A stretch of 64,000 nt of DNA from Dryobates pubescens (taxonomy: Eukaryota > Chordata > Aves > Piciformes > Picidae): NCBI RefSeq assembly GCF_014839835.1, contig NC_071644.1:7355266-7419265 (forward strand). The letters run 5' to 3'. Shown one piece after another: positions 32,023 through 43,000 of this stretch. The notes beneath the pieces are model-generated. The model was not told the origin of the DNA. It searched no databases and was given only the letters and a program-made list of their open reading frames with translations. A program made the translations under genes and the position numbers. The first letter of the stretch is position 1, and every line of letters starts with the position of its first letter.

Positions 32023-32443
32023 AGCACGGCCTCTCCAGCAGGCTGAGCACCAGGAGCAGGAATTTTAAGCTGCAAAACCACAGGGCTCTGCTCCACGAGC
32101 TCCAACGCCCCAGCAGAGCAGGGCCCATCAGCTCCACAGCCAACCACCTGTTCCACCACCCACCAGCAGCAGGCTCAGCTCAGCAAACAGCCTCCAGCAC
32201 TAACACTCCATGCAAACCTCTCAGGTTTGGCAATCTGAGGCTGAAGACTCACCCAGACCACTTTGCTGTGGAGACAACTAATAGATGAAAAGGGGGAACT
32301 ACCAGAGAGCTACTCCAGAGATACAGCTGTGAATCAGTTCTGGCACCAGCCCCAGCCCCCAGAGAGCTCCACTGCCACCAGCCCTGGTGTCAGTCATAAC
32401 CCAAACCCTCCACTTCCCAAAGTCAAGAGTTCAGTTTCTGTTA

Positions 32444-32449
32444 AATAAA
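32444..32449 (+). promoter_or_regulatory. TAS1R3: Alternative TAS1R3 polyadenylation signal
   Basis: AATAAA followed by a T-rich stretch (TGTTTTCTATG), 727 nt after the stop. It would give a UTR that includes a CR1 fragment. By context it is a better signal than the one at the stop codon. Confidence 0.45.
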
Positions 32450-32591
32450 TGTTTTCTATGGGGAAGAAAACCCCAGCCACCAATCAACTCTCTCACTTCC
32501 TAATGCTTCCCAGAACCTGTGGAACCCCTTCTGATATGCAAAGGCAGCTGTAGGCAGGCCACAGAGAGGATGTTTGCCATGCACATTTTAC

Positions 32592-32700
32592 CTCATTTGT
32601 GAGTCATTAGCATGCTTGCAAAGGACATGGGGACAGGATAGAGGGAAATGGAAGAGCTGTGCAAATCACTCTACCCAAAGCCACAGCACAAAGTTCCTCC
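32592..32700. repeat. ~109-bp direct repeat of unknown origin, copy 1
   Basis: Begins CTCATTTGTGAGTCATTAGC and ends near CCACAGCACAAAG. A second copy lies at 33354-33461, 762 bp to the right, with about ten differences. It is not CR1. Confidence 0.85.
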
Positions 32701-33353
32701 CCTCTCCAAAGCCAGGCCAAGATCAGCAGACAGAAGTCCCTTACCCAGAGGGACACCCAGCAAAGGGGACAAAGTAAGAGGAGTAAGAAGTATCTCTGCC
32801 CTGTGTTCATACATCTCAGGTGACCTCTCTTCTCTGAGAGCTCTCAGTGTGATTAAAAAAGAGCAGAAATCTAACCTGGGAGTCCTTGGAGTCTGCAGCA
32901 GAGTCTTCATGAGGACCTCAGCAGTATTCCTCACCTCAGTGCTGGGACTTCAGAGCAGAGAAGCATTAAGCAACTTTTGAGCATCATTCCAGAAACAGAG
33001 AAGGAAAAAACCAACCCAAATCCAATTCACCTCCACTGCTGCTTTCTGGCAGCAGAGCTGGAGCCTTCCCAGAGTGCTTCCTCCTCTGCTTTTAGGAGCA
33101 CAGGGCAGAGGGGGAGGAAATGGAGGAAGGGAGAAACAGGTGAGGAAATTGGCCAGGCAGTTCCAGTCACCTGCAGGCAATTGACACTTGGCCAGCTGGA
33201 GTCCAGCTGGAGCCAAAGGCTGCCAGAGCACACCCAAAATGGGGACCATTTAATATCCACCTCCCTGGGAAGTGCTGCCTCAGACCATCGTGCATCCTAT
33301 GCCCACAAATACAGCTTTGACAGGGAGCAAGTGGGGAACCCTGCAAGCAGAAT

Positions 33354-33461
33354 CTCATTTGTGAGTCATTAGCATGCTTGCAAAGGACATGAGGAGAGGA
33401 CAGAGGGAAATGAGGAGCTGTGCAAATCACTCTACCCAAAGCCACAGCAAAAAGTGCCTCC
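33354..33461. repeat. ~109-bp direct repeat of unknown origin, copy 2
   Basis: Same order as copy 1, including CATGCTTGCAAAGGACATG and GTGCAAATCACTCTACCCAA, with small indels. Confidence 0.85.
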
Positions 33462-33818
33462 ATTTGTAATAGCTGCCCCAAAATAGCTGTGTCTCTCCCT
33501 TTGCTGCTTCATCTCTACCAGCTCACAGGTGAGAACCTGCCTCAGGTTCAGAGCTGTGGCTGTCCTCTGTCCATGCAGCACTCAGACCTGGGCTGGGACT
33601 CCTTAGCTTGCATGACAAACAGAGCATGGTTTAAGGCTTACCAGTTAGTCTGCAGCATGGTGTCCTAATGATCCCAGCTTGTGCCTGCTGGAGTTGGTGT
33701 GCAGGAAGAGGGAATATTCACTTGGAACACTGATGGGTTCTGCCAGCAGAATCATCTCCTAGGTCTGCAGGCAGCAAAACCTGCTCCAGCTCATGCCTGT
33801 AACATCTATCCTCCAGCT

Positions 33819-33966
33819 GTCCTTTGCTTCACAAACTGGCTTCAGCCTCCCTGTGTCCTTTGCTTCACAAACTGGCTTCAGCCTCCCTGTGTCCTTTGCT
33901 TCACAAACTGGCTTCAGCCTCCCTGTGTCCTTTGCTTCACAAACTGGCTTCAGCCTCCCTGTGTCC
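33819..33966. repeat. 36-bp tandem repeat, four copies
   Basis: GTCCTTTGCTTCACAAACTG followed by GCTTCAGCCTCCCTGT; copies are identical. The period is a multiple of three, so frames stay open on both strands, but nothing suggests a gene. Confidence 0.95.
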
Positions 33967-34311
33967 CTACTCCTGCCATGCTGAGGGAGGGAGAAGCTCA
34001 ATCATTAAGAGGTAGAGCAGCTGAAGGGGACAGCAGAACTTCTGCCTCAGAGTGTTGGTCAGTAGCTCAGAGCTGCAGCACCTGTGAGGAATGGAAAGGT
34101 CTTGTGTCCAGTCAGGTGGCAGTAGCCTGCAGGGAGGGGTCCAGCCCCTGCACCCCCATCATCTGTGACTCAGCTTGGCAATGAGCCTTGGCAGGGTCCC
34201 TGGCACACACTGGACTGGAAGCACTTCTAAAGCATCATAAACCCCATGCAGCTCCCAGCTGCTATCATCTGCAGCTCCTAAACTACCTCCTCCTGCCCAG
34301 AGGCTGAAATT

Positions 34312-34795
34312 CACAGAATCAATAAGGTTAGAGAAGACCTCAGAGATCACCAAGTCCAAGCTGTCACCCAACACCTCCTGACAGCTAAACCATGGCTCCA
34401 AGTGCCACATCCAAGCCCCTCTTGAACACCTCCAGGGATGGGGACTCCACCACCTCCCTGGGCAGCACATTCCAGTGGCCAATCTCTCTTGCTGGGAAGA
34501 ACTTCTTCCTAACATCCAGCCTGAACCTCCCCTGGCACAGCTTGAGACTGTGTCCTCTTGTTCAGGTGCTGTTTGCCTGGGAGAAGAGACCAACCCCCAC
34601 CTGGCTCCAACCTCCCTTCAGGGAGTTGGAGACAGCAAGAAGGTCTCCCCTGAGCCTCCTCTTCTGCAGGCTAAGCAACCCCAGCTCCCTCACCCTCTCC
34701 TCCCAGACCCCTCCCCAGCTTTGTTGCCCTTCTCTGGACACCTTCCAGTCTCTCAGTGTCCTTCTTAAACTGAGAAGCCCAGTGTGGAAAGAAGA
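34312..34795 (-). mobile_element. CR1 LINE fragment, about 480 bp
   Basis: CACAGAATCAATAAGGTTAG, CAGCTAAACCATGGCTCCAA and CTTCTTAAACTGAGAAGCCC. Confidence 0.93.
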
Positions 34796-34825
34796 GCTGC
34801 AACCAAGCTCTCCCCCTTCCTGGAT

Positions 34826-34940
34826 CACAGTATCACAGAATCAGTCAGGGTTGGAAGGGACCCCCAAGGATCATCCAGTTCCAACCCCCTTGCCACGAGC
34901 AGGGACATCCCACACTAGATCAGGCTGGCCAGAGCCAAAA
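34826..34940 (-). mobile_element. CR1 LINE, 3'-end fragment
   Basis: CACAGTATCACAGAATCAGT, GGGTTGGAAGGGACCCCCAA and ACTAGATCAGGCTGGCC. It is the last CR1 before a 9.7-kb stretch without any. Confidence 0.9.
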
Positions 34941-34974
34941 ACAAGCTGATGGAGGAAGTGCAAAGAACTGAAGC

Positions 34975-37900
34975 CACCCACTGGGGTTATCACATAAAAT
35001 TAAAAGCTTTTTAGTGTTTAAAATAGCATTTACACATAAGCAGCTATATATTAACTATACAGACACTTGGGTTTTAATACAATATCTACAAAAACAAAAG
35101 AGAGAGAGAGAGAGAGAAGGAAATAATTCAATTATGCAATAGACATTTAACAGGAACAGTGCAGTCCATGCTAGTAAGAGGTCACTCTTTGAGTAGAACC
35201 AATTCTAGGACAGGTGAGAGCCTGAGGGGAGAGGGGTGGGTGGGGAAGGATTTCATTCTTTAAATCCATGTAACTTTGTTCCTCTACTGTACAGAAAATT
35301 CTTTACAGGTCTCTTTTTTCTTTCCCCCCCTCTGTTTCTAATCACTTGATTAGAATGAGTAACTTGAACTCCATCTCATCACAATCCCAAATGCCAACCA
35401 AACCCAAACCCAACCCAAACAACAACCCAATGACATCCACTCATGAGCTGTCAGGTCTCGAGGTGGGGGCTCGCCCCACGTGGAGGGAACAGAGAGGAGA
35501 GCAAAAGTCAATGTCTGTGCATCATTGCTTGCCATCCAATATACCTTTGGGTCAAGTGTCCAGGGGACTGTTACCTTTGAAAAGCAGGAGGTAAAAGACA
35601 ATAGCAGTGCTTTTAAGACTTATTTGCCACAACATTTTGCTCCTTGGAGTCAACCTGGAGGGTGGGGGTGCATCACCCCTACTGATACGGCCTCCTTTGG
35701 AGAGGAGATGTCATCCCACACTGGTTTCTCACCACATGATCTTCCCCAACATACCTCTTAGTCCTCCTTCCAAGCTGTGGGCAGGTCTGCAGGAGCACTC
35801 AGCTCAGCTGCAGAGCCCAGGCAGGTGCTGAGGGCTCTCACTTCCACCACAGAGATGGCAGCTGCGTGAGGCTGCTGTTACCAGGCTGTTTCCATGCCCT
35901 AAGGCAGCAAACCCAGAGCTTCTCCTTGTAGTCAGGGGCCTTCAGGGCCAGTTACTTGACATTAGATCACAGAGAGACTGCAGGCCCTGGTGAGAGGGAC
36001 AGACAGTTCTGCAGGACTCCAGCCTCCATCCTTCCATCCACCTGGCACAGACCTCCCTACTGCGAGGAGCTTCGTGGGCACGGGTGGCACTTTGCTCCAC
36101 AGGAGGCACTGCCCCCAGCGGGAGACACTTGCAGGTCAGGCCCTCAGCCCCCTCGGTGCAGAGACATGCACATGCACTGAGAGGCAGGGATGGGACCTGG
36201 GAGCTCTGCTGTCTTCACTCACCTCTCAAAACCAAGAGCTAGCAACGTTCCAGGCCTAGCTTTCCACTCACTCCACGCAGCCTCTCCCCTGCGTGCCACA
36301 AGGTGAGGATCAAGCTTCTGTTTCACCCCCAGTGGCCATCCTGTATTGCACTGCTCACAGAAGGGGCATCTACATTCTCCTGCTGCTCTCTGTCAACAGC
36401 AGGCTCCACGTGGCTGTACAGGCCATTCAGAGCACTCCCTACCAGCCTGGAATGGAAGCCTGTCTGTGGGTGAAGCTGGCTTTAGCAGCCTGATTTCCTC
36501 AGCAGAGTAATCCTTTCCCCCCCCCACACTCCTGTTCTGGGGCCGTCAGCCTCACTCCAGAGCTATCCACAAACACACAAGTATCTAACACAGTCCTTTC
36601 AACATAGCAGCAAAGACCAGCAAGACACAGAACAGTTTCTGCTAACAGCATAACAACAAGACCAAAACAAACCCCACAAAGCCCCAGCCCCCAGGTGTGT
36701 AAACTGCAGCTCTTGAGAAGACAAAAGGCAATTCAAACACATTTCTTCCCTGGGTGAAAGCTCAGCCCTCAGCTTCTAATCCCTTATGGAAATCTCTCAT
36801 TCAAATGCCTTTTTTTTCTCCCCTCCAGCTCTGTGAGTTCTGCCCTCAGACAAAGTGAGCCAGGGGTAAAAAAAACCTGTCCTAGAAAGGAGAGCAGGGA
36901 AAACGAAGTGGATTGAAAAGCAGAAGCACAGGTGATTGTCAGTGAAGTCACAGGCTCCTCAGCAGGGTCTCCTGGAGGCACAGCAGAAAGAATTCTCTTA
37001 CCCTGACTTATTTCATGGCCTTGAATGTCAACCTTCTCAAACAGCTGGCTGAGTTTTGTTAGCATCTTTGCTGCGCTGCTAGGAGGAGGAAAGGGAAAGG
37101 AAGGCTACTGGTGTGCAGTGAGGCTTTAGGTAGTGCTGTTCTCTGCAGTCTCAGCAAGCCCAGCAGATGGGGGACAGTGAAGGCATTGCTTTCACAAACC
37201 TCCTGTAGCCTTTTGGGGAGGCTCTGGGTCAAGAAAACTCTCCCAAAGCACTCAGCTAGTTTAGAAGCCCAGCAAGTGGAGGACCCAGTCTGAGAGACAC
37301 ACAGCTTGCTCCCCAGATACCCAGCTCCCTTCTGAGGCTTCCATCTCCCATCCACACAGACAGCTGAAAATGCTACTCTGAGCTTCTCTAGCAGGGGATC
37401 TGTTCAGCCACAGGTCTGCAGGAGGAAAAGGAGTGAGAAACCTCTCAGAATGAGCACACAGAATGGGACCATTTCCCAGGGTGGCCAAGGAAGGTGAAAG
37501 TCCAGGCAGCTAGAAAGACCATGATCTCTTTTGCCATTGCTATTGGACACTCACACTACCCATAAAGCATGGAACACAACAAAAAGAAGCTTCTTTTTTC
37601 ACCAGGGAAGAGAATATTTACATACAGCAAAGACTGGTTTTAAAGCACCTGTCCTACAGCCTGCCAGAAGCAGGCATCTCACAAGAGAGGATTTCACTTG
37701 AGGCACGGCCCCGTGGTCAAATGCCACTAAGTGACTGCAGCTTAGCACTTACTGCCCATTAAATGAGCCAGCAGAACAGAGTGTGGCTGTGCTCTCACCA
37801 TGCCTTCATTCAGGTACCTCACAAAAGCTTCTCTCAAACCTCAGGGAAGGTTCCTGAATGTGCTTTAGCAAGCATCCATAGCCTTAGAGTGCAAAACACA

Positions 37901-39766
37901 CAGTAATGAAACCTTGGGGATAGACAACAGCAGCTGCTTCAGTCAAAGCTCCCCAGCAGGAGCTTTAGCCCAGGTCTTGCTCTGCCTCAGGTGTAAAGAT
38001 TCATTCATTGTCCCATTTATGTACTGCTCTCAGCCCCCCTCCCCCACCTAGCCAGTCCTCATCTGTGTTCAGAACACACCCCCTCAGGTAACACTGCAGT
38101 TGGGATCAGACATCTCCAGGTTTCTATTGCCAAATAAAAAAGAGTAGGGAAGATCCTGCTCAGAAATAAAGCATGGAACAAGAGGTGAGCCAGATGAACA
38201 GCCACGTGCCAGTGGGAGCAGGATTTACCCAGGGGTGCACATCCCCTGCAGAAGGGAGACCCTGCAGCTACACTGGCAGAGCTGTGCAGCAGCAATTGTC
38301 CTGTGGAAGCAACTTTTAAGCAAGGGAGGGTGTTAGAAGCAGAAGAACCAGACACATCCCTCAGCAGCAGGGTGTGACTTGAAATGCCCAGGAGCAGACC
38401 TGCAGCTACACAACCTCGCCATGGGGACAGGAAATGCAGTAACTTGCAACGTTCTGCACAATGAACACATACAGCAGCAAGACTCCACCACTCCCTTGTC
38501 AGAGTAATACCTTAAAACACACCAAAATAAAGGAAAGGAGGGAAGAGAGGAGAAGGGAGAAGAAAGAGAAGGGGGAAAGAGAAGGGGGAAAGAGAAGGGG
38601 GAAAGAGAAGGGGGAAAGAGAAGGGGGAAAGAGAAGGGGGAAAGAGAAGGGGGAAAGAGAAGGGGGAAAGAGAAGGGGGAAAGAGAAGGGGGAAAGAGAA
38701 GGGGGAAAGAGAAGGGGGAAAGAGAAGGGGGAAAGAGAAGGGGGAAAGAGAAGGGGGAAAGAGAAGGGGGAAAGAGAAGGGGGAAAGAGAAGGGGGAAAG
38801 AGAAGGGGGAAAGAGAAGGGGGAAAGAGAAGGGGGAAAGAGAAGGGGGAAAGAGAAGGGGGAAAGAGAAGGGGGAAAGAGAAGGGGGAAAGAGAAGGGGG
38901 AAAGAGAAGGGGGAAAGAGAAGGGGGAAAGAGAAGGGGGAAAGAGAAGGGGGAAAGAGAAGGGGGAAAGAGAAGGGGGAAAGAGAAGGGGGAAAGAGAAG
39001 GGGGAAAGAGAAGGGGGAAAGAGAAGGGGGAAAGAGAAGGGGGAAAGAGAAGGGGGAAAGAGAAGGGGGAAAGAGAAGGGGGAAAGAGAAGGGGGAAAGA
39101 GAAGGGGGAAAGAGAAGGGGGAAAGAGAAGGGGGAAAGAGAAGGGGGAAAGAGAAGGGAGAAAGAGAAGGGAGAAAGAGAAGGGAGAAAGATTTCTTCAC
39201 CCTAGGCAGCAGCAGAAGGGAGCCACGGCCTTGCCTTCTGCTGGGAATTGCTTTGAGCCTGCTCCTTCCCAAGCAGGAGCTGTCCTTACACTTGCAGGGG
39301 GTCTGCTGAGTGCCGACTGATGCATCCAAGGAGCAGCATTCCACAGGCAGTATCCCAGATACCAGCCAACAGTCATTTCTTCCTTGGAGGAGAAGAACAA
39401 AAAAGGCAAGGGGGAAAGTGGGGAAAATAAAAATCAAATAACCCCCCCACCCCCCACCCCCCCAAAAGTGCTACTATGCATTCCTGGAAATTTAGAAGTC
39501 AGGTGAAACAAAAGAGTCCTTGAATCAGCCCCCAGAAAGCTCACACTAGCTGTGCACTGAAGGAGGTGCCACGAGTACCAAAGCCAGTCACAACCCAAAA
39601 CCAAGAAGGTGTGTGGGGGGGTGGGGGTGGGGAGAGGGAAGGAAGGCAATGAAAAGGTTGAAGGAAATGTGCTGATGCTTCACAATCCCAGGAGAATTCT
39701 TTTTGTTTCGTTAGGGAGGTTTTTTTGTTCCTTTTTTTTGGGGGTGGGGGGGGGGGTTGGGTTGGA
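34975..39766. other. Gene-free, CR1-free DNA downstream of DVL1
   Basis: Locally A/T-rich (35,000-35,100 and 35,280-35,420), with a short (AG)n at about 35,100-35,117 and the homopurine array at 38,530-39,190. No coding exon recognised. It may be a long DVL1 3' UTR or a regulatory region; a minus-strand ATTAAA near 35,073 could be a distal poly(A) signal. Confidence 0.4.
38530..39190. repeat. 13-bp homopurine minisatellite, about 50 copies
   Basis: GGGGGAAAGAGAA repeated almost perfectly for 660 bp, with three GGGAGAAAGAGAA variants at the right end. The plus strand is pure purine, so all its frames lack stops. The DVL1-sense strand is pure pyrimidine. Confidence 0.97.
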
Positions 39767-39772
39767 TTTATT
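39767..39772 (-). promoter_or_regulatory. DVL1: Candidate proximal DVL1 polyadenylation signal
   Basis: AATAAA on the minus strand (GGAAATAAATCC), about 250 nt after the DVL1 stop. A longer 3' UTR reaching toward 35 kb is also possible, since the next 4.8 kb lack CR1 and any gene. Confidence 0.45.
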
Positions 39773-40020
39773 TCCTCTCCGTGTGTGGGGCTGTAGTTTT
39801 TTTGTTGTGCTGTATCGATCTTCCTGCGAGGCGATTGCAAACCAGCAAGGTGTGAAGGTGCGAGGCAGCCAAGTTTCTTCTCTGTAGCGTTCGCCGAGTT
39901 GCCCACCCCTCCCCCCCCCGCCCCGGGGAAAAACAACACCCAAACAACCATCGATCCCCTCCCCACCCCCCTCCCCGCCCAGCCCTTCCCCAAGCAGAGT
40001 CTTGAAGGCACTTCCTCTCC

Positions 40021-43000
40021 TCACATGATGTCAACAAAGAATTCGCAAGGGTTGCCCATAGCCTTCTGGAAGGACTGCCGGCTGCCCGTCAGCTCCGGAG
40101 GCACCGAGCTCAGTTCCCTCACCGGGGGCCCTCCAGGGGGTCCGCTCGTCCCGTAGACTTTGGAGCCCAGTTTGGGGAGGTTGTAGAGGGGTGGCACTCC
40201 CGGAGGCCCGTAAGAATGATGGCTGTGGTGGCTCCTCTCGCTGTGGGCGGTGGCGGAGCCGTGGCTCCGGTGGCTGAGTTGGCTGCAGGGTCGCTCCCGC
40301 CGCCCCCCGCCGCCGCCGCCGCCGCCGCTGCGGGCGGTGTGCTCCGACTCGCTGCCGCTGCCGGCCGACTTACGGTCCTTCTCCCTGCCAAGAGCCCTCC
40401 TGCTGTTCTCGCTGGTGCTTCGGTTCGAGCCGCTGCTTTTGCTTCCTAAAAGCCAGGGAGAAAAGCGGGATTAGGGCCCCCCGTGCGCCGCTGCGTCCCC
40501 CGCGGAGGCTCCCACCGAACCCCACGGATCCGGGCGCGGCACGACCGTCGGCACGGCCACAAGGATGAGCAAACCGGGCTGGAGTGTGCTGGTGGCTGAT
40601 GGGGTTGAGCAATGAGAGTGGGGAGAAGGAAGCCGAGGAGGCTGTGCCATGCACGGGTACACGGAGACACCTCAGAGCTCGCAGGGAGAGCAGCAGCTGG
40701 TCTGCAACTACCGGCTGGAAGCCCAAGGCTCCACCGCACCCAGCTGGCTGCAGAGAGGAGCAAAGGGAAGGAGCAGACACTTGGGGCTTGCCTCAAGCAA
40801 ATGAGGTGCAGGCTACTGCCTCTGTTCTCTTCTATCAGCAAAATCTCTTCAGGAAGAAGCTGCCTGCCTTCTCTAGCACCCTTGGTCACGCTGAGCAGCC
40901 TCACACCCAGGGCCAAATCCCCTGAGGTTAGCACAAGACCTTTGGCTGGTTCCAGTGGGGAGATGCTTTTCAACTTCAGGTCAAGTGGTTAGTGCTGACT
41001 TCTTACCTCAGAAGAATCTGACTTTCTGCAGCTGCCCTTCACACTGGGTACATGGCAGAAATGGCAGAGCAACCATCTACCATCAGAGCAGCCTAATCTA
41101 AGGTGGCAGAAACCATCTAGCACTGCAGCTAAGCACAGCCAGCAGCACAGCTGTTCTCCTCTGGGCGTGCTGAGGGGCACTCTCTCCATCCCATGCCTTT
41201 AAATCCTGTCACAGAACAGTCAGAGAGTCCTTCTGAGCCTTGTCTTGCTGCCTTCTTGGCAGCCAGGGACTGGCCTGTCTTGGAGGCATGCAGCCCAACC
41301 TAGAGCTGAGGTCTGAAATGCTGCTGTGCATTGGGACAGGTTGAGCTTCCAAGACAATTTAAGGGGGGGTGGGAGGGGGGAGGAAGGGAGAGGGGGTAAA
41401 AAAAACCCAAACCAAACAAATAAAAAGGGGAGGAGGAGTGGGGGATAAAAATATATACAGCTAAACATTTGGGTCACAAGAGTCTAAATGGTCATGCTGT
41501 GGATTTATTGTTGTTATCATGGAGGCATTTGAAGCTTACCAATCCCCTAGAGTCAGCCACTCCTCTATGAATCCTTCAGTCTAATGCTTGCTCAGAACAA
41601 AACAAGGGAATAACAGTTACAAAGCAAGAAACAACACTGAAGTGTAGTTTCCAAAAGAAGAACAAAGGAAAGAGCTGGAACACCCTCCAGAATCCAACAC
41701 CTTTGGTGCCTTTCAGCAGGCTGGCTGCATGGATGAAACACCAAACCTTTCCTCTTCCAGCAGCTGAGGGCTAACCCTTTTATTGTCCCCAGGACCAGCT
41801 GCCAAAACGTAGCCCCCCAAAAAAAAATCATCCCATTCTTTCCAGCACAATCAGCCTGCAGCAATAAAACCTCTGGATACCATCAGGAGCTTCCTCCCAG
41901 CCACTGGTTTTTGCCTGAGGAGCTTTCACCTTGGACCTCCTGGAGGTGAGGAGGAGGTGGTGGAAGGGTTGGGTGGAAAGGACCTTGAAGGTGGTGGAGA
42001 AGAGGTTGAGATCCATGTGGTGGAAAGCTCAAGAGGTCCTCTGTGGTGAGGCTGAGGGAGTCCAGGGCAGGTTCAGGGCAGCTGCTGTGGGAGGTTGACC
42101 TCATGAGGTCCTCCAAAGCTGGAGAGGACTTCTTGGGAGAGCTTCCAGAGGAACCCTCAAGCTCCAAGCAGGACCTCTCCTCCTCCTCCTCCTGCCCAAG
42201 CAAGAGGACCTCAGAAGCTCCTTGAGCTCCTCCTGGCCTTGAAGGTGGCAGAAGGTCCTTCAGCCACTTTGGACATGGAGGCCTTGGGCTGCTCCTCAGG
42301 CCTGAACCACCTGGAGGCCACTTTGGAGACCTCTGGAGAGGACAACTGGTAGAGGCTTTCCAGGGCAACCTTCTCCAAGCTCCTCCAGAAGGGTCCAAGC
42401 CAGCAGGAGAGGTGGGGTGGGAAGCAACAAAGCTAAAACCCTTGTGAGCAAGTTCCTGTGAGGAAGTTCTTCTGTGCACTTTTGCAAACCCTCACAGGAA
42501 GAAGCTCCACCAGAGTCACCAGATGTGCACCCCCAAGAAAACCCACCCCAGGGAGAACCCTCACCCTGCCATTACTGGCAGCCATTTCCACAAGCAAAAC
42601 TCACTCTGGAAGTGGTAAAACCAAACCAACCAAACTGCATGGCCCCAGAATGGCCTCATTTTGATTCACCAGGGTTTGACAAGGAACTACAGAACTATGC
42701 TAGGGCAGGAAAGGAGGAGGTCAGGGGTTTAATCCATGCAGTGGTGGCGTTTTTTGGTCTTGGTTCTCTGTTATCTGTTACAGAAGAGACTCTCCTCCCT
42801 GTGAGCAGGGTGGCAGCCCTAGGAGGAAGGTTGCAGCCCTGTGAGCAGGGTGGCAGCCCTGTGAGCAGGGTGGCAGCCCTGTGAGCAGGGTGGCAGCCCT
42901 AGGAGCAAGGTGGCAGCCCTAGGAGCAAGGTGGCAGCCCTAGGAGCAAGGTGGCAGCCCTAGGAGCAAGGTGGCAGCCCTAGGAGCAAGGTTGCAGCCCT

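Noticed and set aside
32592-33461. Direct repeats considered as a pair of LTRs
   Set aside because: No TG...CA ends, primer-binding site or retroviral coding sequence between them. I treat them as repeats of unknown origin.
38461-39309. 282-codon plus-strand and 312-codon minus-strand open frames
   Set aside because: Produced by the 13-bp homopurine array; a T-free strand cannot contain stops. No conserved domain.
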